Source of the DNA: Anthostomella pinea
Taxonomy: Eukaryota > Ascomycota > Sordariomycetes > Xylariales > Xylariaceae
Assembly: GCA_963556695.1 (NCBI GenBank)
Contig: CAUWAG010000020.1
Span: 6,200,001 to 6,264,000 of the forward strand
Length of the DNA: 64,000 nucleotides
Direction: 5' to 3'
The translations under genes were made by a program, and so were the position numbers. The notes beneath the pieces are model-generated. The model saw only the letters and a program-made list of their open reading frames with translations. It did no database searches and was not told the DNA's origin. The stretch's first letter is position 1. Each line of letters opens with the position of its first letter. Positions 54,274-63,055 of the stretch are shown one piece after another.

Positions 54274-56189
54274 AATCACCCCTCCACGGCCCACCCCTCC
54301 ACGACCCAATTCCCACCCCCATTCAGATAAAGCCATCTACAACCACCAATTGCTATATTCACATTACGGTTGTGGTGTTCCAACCATAATACAGCTCGCA
54401 GAGTCCGATTCTGCTGCTGATTCTTCACCAGGGACCGTAATTGGCCCGTCAGCAACCGGTTCATCTGCAGCAGAGTCCCTGAAGACCTTCCGGTTCCTTA
54501 GCTCCATCTTAGCCTTACGTATACCAGCCATGGTTACAAACCGCTCCCCGGGTGTTGGTTTCACTGCCTTTCGAGTATTGTTAGCCTTTTTAGCCACCTT
54601 GGCCTCAAGCAGCTCGTTTTTAGCCTTTAAATTTGCGATAGTCGCGGCCTGGTCATCCATGGCCTTGCTAACCTTACGCACCAGCAGGCGACTCGAGGGT
54701 CCCCTGAACGTATAATCCACCTCTCTCAGCTTTTTCGCACTCTCCCATAAAGCCCCGCCTCCAGAGGGCGTCTTGATGGGGTTCTTAGTCACTATCTCGA
54801 GGAAATCTGGTGTTTTTTCCCTCTTGGAAGCCTATGATGCCTCCGCCGCGACCTAGCTACCCCCTGGTCCTCGAGGATCACATATTTGGACCTCAACGCC
54901 TCCTGACGGTTGCGCGGCCATAACCCAGCCTTTTTCCAGGCGATTTTGATGTTGATCTGGGTCATCGCGTGCTTGCGGGCGCTCTCATAGCACTCTAAAA
55001 CCTCCTCTTTAGACGGCTTCAGTCCCAAGCGGCCACTGGGCGTCTCCAAGAGCCGCGATTTCAGCTTTTTCTTCACCAAATTGAAGACTCCCACACCCAA
55101 CACCTGGACCACATGAGAACAGTGTGGCTCGTAGAAGATCAACCACACTTTGTTCAGCAGGCAGGCCGATAAAAACTGGACATTCGTGTGAGAATCGTGG
55201 CCATCACACACTAGGACCCACCATGTGTTGCCGTGAGCCTCGCGAACGTGAGGGACGAAGATGTGCAGTAGCCAATCCAACCCTATAGGGTTCGAGGTGC
55301 ACCCATTAGGCGACGTAATGAAGCGCCAGTTATTGAATTTGCCCTCCATTTGGTTATTAAACCACTGCGCTTGCACATTCACCCCCTTGAGGATCACCAG
55401 GGGCGGGAGGGCATCTCCAGATCCGTTCACACACTCCAGGGCAGTTATCCATTCACCCTGCTCGACCCCTTTCTTCATAGCCACGTTCCCAGAGGCTTCG
55501 GAGACCACCCAATGGGAGCCCCCAACCCCCTGGGCGATGCCCATCTCGTCGGCGTTGTACCAGCGTGAGGCCAAGAGATTCTTGACGTCAGGGACTTCAC
55601 ACCGATCGAAAAAGATGTTGATATTCGTCGCCGTAGCACCGTTCACTCGGTTGTAGTCGATAATTCGAGAGCGCATTATCTTAACATCTGCATTGCGAGC
55701 CATGAACTTAGATGCCCAATTTATCCCCAATTCTCGAACCTCGCCGGCGGCATGGAGCAGCCGCTGGGCCATCACCCTGAACTTAGAAACCGCCGGTGAA
55801 TACCCCAACCGCGCCTGCCCGAGAGCCCAGCGTGCCAGATTCTGTTCAAAGAATGGCGAGAGAGCCTGCCTCTCGCGGTTGGTCTCACTGCGAGTAGGGA
55901 ATCCCGCGATACGGCGCCGGGCATACGAGCGGTCGACGTGCCAATCGTAGGTCGCAGCGCGTAACAGGGTGCCGAGTTGGGAGCCCCAAATCGCGGCCTC
56001 AGCCTTTTTTGATTATCGCGGAGTCACACGTGAGATTGAGCAATGGATAAGGTTTCGATTGATATGCTCAAATAAAGAATTGAAGAAAAAGTGGTGGTAT
56101 GAGAATAGAATTTATAAAGATGGGTGGTTGGGACCGCAACGCGTTGTGGGCTAAAAACGCGTGGAGGGGTGGGCCGTGGAGGGGTGACT
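54274..56189 (-). mobile_element. Fot1/pogo-type DNA transposon, complete ends
   Basis: A 1916-bp element with 29-bp terminal inverted repeats (54274-54302 and 56161-56189; inner part TCACCCCTCCACGGCCCACC, one mismatch at the second base) flanked on both sides by TA, the target of Tc1/mariner elements. The size is close to that of Fusarium Fot1. It carries one transposase gene on the minus strand. The TIR continues beyond 29 bp with a low match into the sequence outside the TA, so the insertion site itself was palindromic (CATAA/TTATG). Confidence 0.85.
54364..55995 (-). pseudogene. Fot1/pogo transposase (DDE_1), damaged
   Basis: Open from about 55990 (after a TAA) through 54792: AALSP-like CENP-B HTH region (RQALSPFFEQNLARWALGQA), then the catalytic core with the first Asp in WYNADEMGIAQGV, the second in LVCDGHDSHTN. 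The third acidic residue, expected as LDVG in this family, is Gly here (HVVQVLGVGVFN). A one-base shift near 54810 moves the C-terminal coiled-coil part (DDQAATIANLKAKNELLEAK) into another frame (54792-54364). The N-terminal start is missing. Not functional as it stands, though its ends could still be moved by a related transposase. Confidence 0.75.
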
Positions 56190-57004
56190 TATGTTACGGT
56201 GTTGCCCTTGCGGCACTTGTGACCCTGGTCACTTTTCATCGCATTGCGCTGGCCATATGGGCGAGGTACCAGAATCAATTCAGAAGTTACGTTATGTTCC
56301 CGCTACTTCGGCAGCGCACCCAGCACACAAGCAGTGTCACTCGCATCAATATCTTGTTTCTGCTTGTCTTCGTGAGAACCAACCTTGTTATTCTCAGCTG
56401 AAATCCTCGCGACTTGGACCAAGACACTATTTCGCCCCGAGCGTCTCTTGCCTCATTACTGAACCTCATACCGCTGTTCCTCGGAGGTAAACGAACCCAC
56501 TAATGAGCGACGTCGGGCTTCCACTTTCGAACTATTACTTTGCCTATCACTGGATAAGGAGAGTGGCCATTATAAAAGGCCTGTTATGTGCTGGGCTATC
56601 TGTCCAACAGGTGTCCAGGGACGACACGTCCATATCTGGTATATTATTCGGTGCAATGCTTCGAATGCCTTGATAAATTACAGATACAGATGATCGATAG
56701 GTTTCCATCGCGCTCACAGGCATTCTTCTTGTATCTCCTTGGTGGCCATGGCTATAAACTCCGAGGGGCTTAGCTCATATACTTTTCTCTTACCATGATA
56801 ATCTCTATTTCCCCCCTATAGGATGCCCATGCTATACCTTCTATACACCGTGGTTGGCTTAAGACCACGAGACATGTACAGAAAGTCCGAAGAAAGATTC
56901 AGGACACGCTGAACCCCGGCTTAGGGCCAACCATGGTTCCGGTTTCGTCAAAGATAGTCTCATCGGTGACCTTCCATTCGGGCCCGTCTGTCTCAGCCCC
57001 GACA
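56190..57004. other. no recognisable gene
   Basis: A plus-strand frame (56191-56490) with several Cys/His residues has no family I know. The rest is unannotated intergenic sequence. Confidence 0.4.
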
Positions 57005-57293
57005 GGCCGGATTTGTACGCAAGGTGGAACTTTAACAAAAGTACAGTTGTCAGGAGCTTGTAGTCGTGATCAGGCTCAGAAGTTGAGAATTGGCCAATCG
57101 CATGAGCATAGAGTCTCTCAAAAACAGAATCTGGAAGAGCACTTCGGTCAGTCTCATAAAAGTAGGTAGAAATACATCAACACACCTTCTGTCCGTGGGA
57201 TGGCGAGCTTGGACAGCGGTTTGAGAAAGAAGCACCACCGGGCAGGTACTAGGGAGGCTCAGGGGTGGAAGAGATTGAGTGTACGCTCTCAGG
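57005..57293 (+). repeat. 290-bp dispersed repeat, copy 2
   Basis: Matches 39875-40165 in opposite orientation. Ends exactly where the second LINE copy begins (57294), so the two are joined end to end. Confidence 0.7.
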
Positions 57294-58400
57294 TGGGTCT
57301 CAATTTTTTGTGCCTTGAGAATGTCGGAAATTTCTTCTTGGAAAGCCAGAAGCTTAGCCTGAGTTGGCTTGTCCCTTGGGTGTAAGGTAAATCCAGAAGG
57401 ACACCGTGTCACTTCTCTAAGTGTTACGGTCGCACAGTGGGTCGCTGTGCGGAGTAACGCATATAGTACAGAAATAGGAGTCAATGACCATTCGGGTCAT
57501 TGTTGAAGCTTTTGCCTCATGGCGCAATGGTTGTCCTATACGCGTTGTAACACTAAGCTCCTGAGGGTGGAGCTTAAGTCTTCTGTTCAGTGTAGACTTG
57601 ATTCCATAAGGCTCTAGGTGGCTATTATCCATGCGGACAAAGACCCGGAGATCATCCTGCTTCTTCTTCAGTTGGTTGGCAGTGATGAGGGCGCCAGGCT
57701 GTGTTTTCTTCATGGTAGTGTTGACTGTCCATGGATGCTGTTGTTGGCCAGAGGAGACAGCTTGGGCGAAGGTCATGGTGGGCTTCCCTATCCCTATCCC
57801 GCCAGGAGTGGTCTTTCTTTTGGGCAGATCTCGGGTTTCCAGCCACTCGTTCAGGCATTTGGAGAAGAAAGCGCTGAACTCCTTGGCATGAGAGTATAGT
57901 TCGGTTCCAGCTTTTTCCAGTGTCTTATCGACTGCTGCAGCACACTCCTGAAACATTGTCATCCTGGCTTCATAGAGATGCTTGTCTTTAGCCAGTATTT
58001 TGGCAATTTGGTCCTGGCATTTTGAGGAAGAGGCCTTGTTCCCTGTATCGCCTCTAATGGCTTGGTCTGTAAAGATTTCGTTTGATTGAGGTACTTCCAT
58101 ATCAATGATGCTGCTAGTATTAATATTTCGGGATTTTCTTTTCAGAGGGGAAACAATGGTGAAGTCAGCCTCAGAGACCTGTGACGGGCTGCTGTTGATG
58201 TCGTCGAGCAGTGCCTGGCGGAGCCTGCTTGGGGTTGCCGGGCCATATGTTCTTTTAGGGGCCGGGGATTTGAGCACGCCGCCAGTAGTTGTCTTTGGGA
58301 CGGCCACTGGCGTATTTGGGGGCCTATCGTGAAGGGGTGCCATCCAGCTTGTGAGAAAAAACTTCTGTGCCTTGGCAAGGATAGTCAGATACTGAGACAA
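57294..58400 (-). mobile_element. second Tad1-like LINE copy: 5' part with ORF1, 3' end missing
   Basis: Near-identical to the ORF1 region of the LINE at 59-64 kb where both can be compared (57557-57716 with 63841-64000). ORF1 starts at ATG 58343 (MAPLHDRPPNTP; an ATG at 58400 is in frame) and runs about 260 codons (MTFAQAVSSGQQQHPWTVNT, KKKQDDLRVFVRMDNSHLEP) until the 133-bp insertion at 57421-57553 changes the reading. The part after the insertion continues for 125 bp and is then replaced by the 290-bp repeat. LINE copies usually lose the 5' end, not the 3' end, so a second event removed the rest. Confidence 0.75.
57421..57553. mobile_element. 133-bp hairpin-rich inverted-repeat element inside LINE ORF1
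   Basis: Comparison with the uninterrupted LINE copy (CTTCTCTAAGCTCCTG at 63831-63846) shows the exact insertion: TAA, then GTGTTAC ... GTAACAC, then TAA. The ends are perfect 7-bp inverted repeats (8 bp if the next A/T is counted), and a second inverted block (AACGCATATAG / AACGCGTATAG type) follows on each side. Internally there are two strong hairpins (CGCACAG...CTGTGCG; CAATGACC-ATTC-GGTCATTG) and an 11-bp Pol III A-box-like string TGGCGCAATGG identical to the one in the SINE at 10 kb. No coding capacity. Confidence 0.75.
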
Positions 58401-59164
58401 ATGCCTGCTTTAGTGCAGATATAGAGGTTGCGCCCTAACAGTGGGGCGCCAAGAAAAATAGTTGTTTTTGGCAAGAGTGTGTGTTGTCGACTGTGTCTAA
58501 GCCGGATTCTTCTTCTACAGCCAAAAACAGCTGCTGTTAGTGCACGCAAAGTTTTCACACACAACTTGTATGCGTCATTTTCCGAAACAATAACAGTGGG
58601 TGCCAAGACTTGTAGTTGTAGGAGGAAAGATGTCCCTTCATATTGGCCAGAAACCAGCGGTCAACCCCAAAACTCTCGACCGAAAACAGACGAAGTCTCG
58701 GAACTGAGAAGCGTTTGTGTGGAACAACTATATCAACTACAAGAACGGCTCGAGGAGCCCTTTGAGGTTGGAGCATGACTTGGCTTGGCTATAGGTGGGA
58801 TAAAGATCGAGATGGGTCTGCATAAGTCGACAGAGGACCGGCAGGGAACTCGATTTGGGATGTGAAGAGTCGTAGCTAGCTAGCCGATAGCACCCTTTCT
58901 TGGTTGTTCTAAAGAAATCGCAGTTGTGTAGCTAGCTTTTTCTTTTCTGATACAAGTCGTTGAATATAGTTGTTGGCATAAGTTAATCTGCCTTCCAGGA
59001 GATCTACAGCAGACTCCAATCGATAATGTCCTGCTGGAGAATCCTGTTGCATTTCTAGGTATCTGCCGAGACAGAATCAAATTGTCCTCTGGCATCGTTA
59101 CTTAATCGATACACCGAGGGGGAAGATTCGGACGAGGAGAGACGCACATGTGGGACGGACCCCA
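58401..59164. other. probable LINE 5' untranslated region and junction
   Basis: Lies between ORF1 of the second LINE copy and the 3' tail of the first. On the minus strand it is the likely 5' leader of the second copy; its true 5' end cannot be placed. No gene recognised. Confidence 0.35.
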
Positions 59165-59365
59165 AAAGTTTGTTTGTTTGTTTTGTATTTAACGTGGGGG
59201 TAGCTCCTCAGTAGTGCAAACCACGCCTCCCAGAGCCTCTGCATCGCAGGGTTGTGGAGGTCTCAAGATAATAAGTACAGTCAGACCCGCTCACGGGCCC
59301 ATCCCCGTTGTTGCGGCGGTATGACCTTGGGGTCATCCATCTGGTCCTTCAAGGAAGGCTATCTA

Positions 59366-62300
59366 TCAGGGGCAGATTGTTGAAAAGAACTTGCTCTTCT
59401 CCACGAATTTTGCCCATTCTGTGCTCCTCTCCCCTAAGTATTGTAAACAAGCTGCCCTAGGCGAATGCCTAGGCAGTAGCCGATTTTTCCCCAGCCTCTT
59501 ACAAAAGAAAATGTGTTGTGGTGTTTTCTTCTCACCACAGCTGCAGTGATCATTTGAATCTGTGTGCCCAAAGCGTTCATGGTATCTGGCAAAGTCGCCA
59601 TGTCCAGATCTGGCCGCTAGAAGTCTGTGTAAAGTACTCCTCTTAAAAGATATAAGGTCTCTTTCAGTTACTGCATGTGAGTATACTTCTTGATACCTAG
59701 ATTCTGATTGGTCTTTCCACCATTGGTTGAACTCTTTCTTGCCCTGTCTTTTGAGATCTCTCTTGACCCAAGAGATTGTAGGAAGATTTGTTGTGTCTGT
59801 TTCCAGCATGGCACCCTCTTTTGCTAGTGTGTCGGCAGCTTCGTTGCCATCAATATCTCTGTGTCCAGGAATCCATTTGACGGTCACTCCAGGAGTGTGT
59901 GCTGTGGCAAGTTCTTGAAATCGTAGAAAAATGTTTTGTGATGTCTCGGGTGGAGTCCCATTGAGCCCATCTACCACTGACGTGTTGTCCAGGCAGACAT
60001 ATAGCTGTTTTCCGTGTCCAATTGCCCTGGCTGCTGCAAGACCTTGGAGAGCACCATGGACTTCAGCATCTACTACTTCTGCTTGTAGAAGTCTGCCCCT
60101 TCCCCGGTATACTTCTTGTGTAGTGCCGCCTTTCCTGATGGTATAACCCCATCCAGTGCGGATTGTGCCTTGGTCATCCAACTGTGATCCATCTGAGTAG
60201 ATGACAAGGTCAGTGTTCACGTTTCTCTCTTGTAACCATTGCTTGAAGAGCTCTGTTTCTTTGTCTTTGTCTTTGCGGATTGGGCGCTTCCTCCATGATG
60301 GCCTGGTAAGTATTGGTCTCTGGAAGTCAGGGACTAGCTGGAAGCTTCTTTGTAGCCTTGTTGGATCCTTGCGAGCTTGTATTTGGAGCCTGCCAACCAG
60401 AGGGTGTCTCTGATCTATTCGTCCTAGTCGGAGGCCGTGACGTCGTCTTATTGACTCTGCAAGAACTCCTGCTGGGGGAATCTGCGATTCAAAGTGTAAG
60501 ATATGTCCAGGGTGTGTTTTCCAGACTGGCAAGATAGCCCTGATCGCCGTTCGTAGTACGGCATCTATTGTTCCAAGAAGCCCCTTAATGCGACATGCTG
60601 ATGTCTCACCTAAGCTCCCAGTTTTCTCGATTCCTGGGTACCAGGCCTCCAGGCCATGTGTGAGAATAGGAATAACACAAGCTTTCACAGCCCTCTTGGT
60701 TGACTTTACTGGAAGTCCTTTGACTGTGTTGCATAGTCCTCGAAGGTGATTTGCTACCCTACTAGCTTTCTTGGCCCAGTGAGAAACATGGTCTTTGAAG
60801 TTTAGTTTCCTATCCAGAAGGACACCTAGCCATCGCATGGAATGCTTAGCTGTTTTGTTCATTGTTCCGTGGCAAACTGGGGGATTGTCTGAGTTCTTTT
60901 TCCGTGAGAAGTGCATGATCTCGGTTTTGTCGGGATCAAATTCAATAGCATTGTTATGTCCCCATTGGTTGAGCAAATGAAGGTTTTCAGAAGCCTCTGC
61001 AGCTGTTTCTTTAAGGTTCTTTCCAATGCAGAGTGTTGCTAGATCATCTGCATATCCAAAGCGTCTTCTTTTCATGCCAAGTCGGGCACAGATTGGCTCT
61101 GTATACAGCATGTAGAGGATTGGAGAGACTGGTGAGCCTTGTGGGAGCCCACAAGTGAGAGCTTTTATATCGGTCACAGTACCTTCAAACCGAACTCTTG
61201 CGGACCGCTCGGACATGAACGACTGGACCCATCTTATGAGAAAGCCTGGCCAGCCCTGTTCTCTCATGCGAACCACCAGCCGTCCCATTAGGGCAGCATC
61301 AAAGGCCCCTTTCACATCTGATGTGACTACCGTTGCAACGAGGCCTTGGTCAAGGGCCTGCTCAATATCGTGTATGAGTGCAGCTACCAGGTCAGTGGCA
61401 GAGCGCTTTGGTAGAGCTCCAAAATGTTGTGGGGCTAGAATTCCAAGTTTGACAACAAACCAGGTAATTCTTTTCGCAATGAGTCGTTCTAGGCCCTTGC
61501 CAAGACATGACAGTAGCGATATTGGTCTGTAGGCCCTGGGATTGGAGTAGTCTTTCTTTCCTGGTTTTGGGATCATCACCACCTCAGCTACTTTGAATGG
61601 TTTAGGGTGGTGTCCAATCAGTAGGCAGGTCTGGAAAAGGGCTCTGATATGTTCACCAATGACTGGCCAGCAAGCTTTCAGAATCCGTACTGTGAGGGTA
61701 TCTACTCCCGGGGAGTTGCTCTTGGTTCCTAAAGTGCACCCTTCAGCCTCTTCCAGTCCGACGTGGTATTCAAGGGGGATGTGTGGCTTGGGTTGTATGA
61801 TCTGAGCGGACCAGGGGTCGATGATATCGTTGTCTGAGGTACTTCGTTCAAGCGTGGCTGAGCGTAATGCATTTGCCTTGCTCTCTTGTGACTCGAATAT
61901 TTGGTCTCCTATGATGATTGGAGGGGAACGCATTCCTGCTGATAACTTGTGCCAAGAGACGATTCTGTATAGGTCCTTTGGCTCAGTTGCTGAATTGATT
62001 AGAGTCTGCCAGTACTCTCTCCTAGCTTTCCGAACCACGCCGCGAAATTCCCGTCGGGCTGAATTCCGTCCTTCTTGGCTTGTAGTCTGTTTGGAAAGGG
62101 CCCTGTATGTCTGAACAGCTGCTTTGCAGTCATCATTCCACCAAGCAGTGGGCCTAGATTGACGGGGCCTCTTGCCCACTGTCCTGATACAGCCTTGGAT
62201 CATGTTGATCAGGCTTTGTGTAAAGGTGTCCACCTGGCCAGGGGATACACCCAGCCGGGGGAGTTCATGAATCCTGGTTTGGACATTATCTGCCAGCTCC

Positions 62301-63055
62301 TGTAGTTTATCGTCCGGTACTATCCAATGATTGGCCTTGGGTACTCGGTCCAGATCTCCCTGGATTGGAATGACTATTCGTAATGTCTCATGATCTGAGG
62401 TGCACTGAAGTGCATCATTGACTGAGGCTTCAGCCATGGGGACATCAGAGAACACCAGATCTAGTACATTTCCGTCATCATGTGTCGGGACATCTGGTTC
62501 AGAAATCAGATCCAGTCCGTGGTCTGCCATAGTTTGTGCAAGTATAGTACCACCATGATATCCTGGATTGCTTGAGTCCCAGGATGTGTCGCCAGCATTG
62601 AAATCTCCAGCTATAACGCAGCCAAAAGGTGGAGTCCATACTTCCAGAATGTCATCCACTTCCTGTGGGTTGTCACATGGCCGGTAGACACTGGCAAATG
62701 TAATGCCTTGTACCTTGACCCAGGTGATGTCTCGTGTAGCATAGGGCCGAAGTTGATCCGCTTGAAGGTATTTTCTCACATAGATGAGAGATCTGGGCCG
62801 TGTACTGTCGCTGTCCCAGGAATCCACTGGGGAGTATATATCGTAATTGGGGTGTGTCTTTACTCCCATTCTCCTGCCTGGTGGTATGCCAACCCAGGGC
62901 TCTTGCATCAGAATGATGTCTGCTTGTTCTCCTTTATAGTCAGCCAGGTTGATGGCTAACTCTGTAGGGCCTGCACTCTTTTGTCCCCCTGCTGTATTCA
63001 CAGAATGGATGACTAGATGCCCGTGTCGATGTGTTTCGTTTGATGTACCTAACAT
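59366..63055 (-). CDS. LINE ORF2: endonuclease, reverse transcriptase, RNase H
   Basis: 1229 uninterrupted residues. Endonuclease (EEP) domain at residues about 10-225: DIILMQEPWVGIPPG, CVIAGDFNAGDTSWDSS, CTSDHETLRIVIP. Reverse transcriptase about 440-730: VAEVVMIPKPGKKDYSNPRA, TSDVKGAFDAALMG, GLPQGSPVSPILYMLYTEP and the catalytic RRFGYADDLATLC. RNase H about 960-1100: DLVIYSDGSQLDDQG, AEVHGALQGLAAA, CLDNTSVVDGL, WIPGHRDIDGNEAADTLAKE. The C-terminus ends in a Cys/His motif (HCSCGEKKTPQHIFFCKR). All catalytic residues are present, so the protein may be active. Its ATG overlaps the stop of ORF1 (ATGTTAG), which suggests coupled translation. Confidence 0.92.
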   Translation of the reverse strand: MLGTSNETHRHGHLVIHSVNTAGGQKSAGPTELAINLADYKGEQADIILMQEPWVGIPPGRRMGVKTHPNYDIYSPVDSWDSDSTRPRSLIYVRKYLQADQLRPYATRDITWVKVQGITFASVYRPCDNPQEVDDILEVWTPPFGCVIAGDFNAGDTSWDSSNPGYHGGTILAQTMADHGLDLISEPDVPTHDDGNVLDLVFSDVPMAEASVNDALQCTSDHETLRIVIPIQGDLDRVPKANHWIVPDDKLQELADNVQTRIHELPRLGVSPGQVDTFTQSLINMIQGCIRTVGKRPRQSRPTAWWNDDCKAAVQTYRALSKQTTSQEGRNSARREFRGVVRKARREYWQTLINSATEPKDLYRIVSWHKLSAGMRSPPIIIGDQIFESQESKANALRSATLERSTSDNDIIDPWSAQIIQPKPHIPLEYHVGLEEAEGCTLGTKSNSPGVDTLTVRILKACWPVIGEHIRALFQTCLLIGHHPKPFKVAEVVMIPKPGKKDYSNPRAYRPISLLSCLGKGLERLIAKRITWFVVKLGILAPQHFGALPKRSATDLVAALIHDIEQALDQGLVATVVTSDVKGAFDAALMGRLVVRMREQGWPGFLIRWVQSFMSERSARVRFEGTVTDIKALTCGLPQGSPVSPILYMLYTEPICARLGMKRRRFGYADDLATLCIGKNLKETAAEASENLHLLNQWGHNNAIEFDPDKTEIMHFSRKKNSDNPPVCHGTMNKTAKHSMRWLGVLLDRKLNFKDHVSHWAKKASRVANHLRGLCNTVKGLPVKSTKRAVKACVIPILTHGLEAWYPGIEKTGSLGETSACRIKGLLGTIDAVLRTAIRAILPVWKTHPGHILHFESQIPPAGVLAESIRRRHGLRLGRIDQRHPLVGRLQIQARKDPTRLQRSFQLVPDFQRPILTRPSWRKRPIRKDKDKETELFKQWLQERNVNTDLVIYSDGSQLDDQGTIRTGWGYTIRKGGTTQEVYRGRGRLLQAEVVDAEVHGALQGLAAARAIGHGKQLYVCLDNTSVVDGLNGTPPETSQNIFLRFQELATAHTPGVTVKWIPGHRDIDGNEAADTLAKEGAMLETDTTNLPTISWVKRDLKRQGKKEFNQWWKDQSESRYQEVYSHAVTERDLISFKRSTLHRLLAARSGHGDFARYHERFGHTDSNDHCSCGEKKTPQHIFFCKRLGKNRLLPRHSPRAACLQYLGERSTEWAKFVEKSKFFSTICP

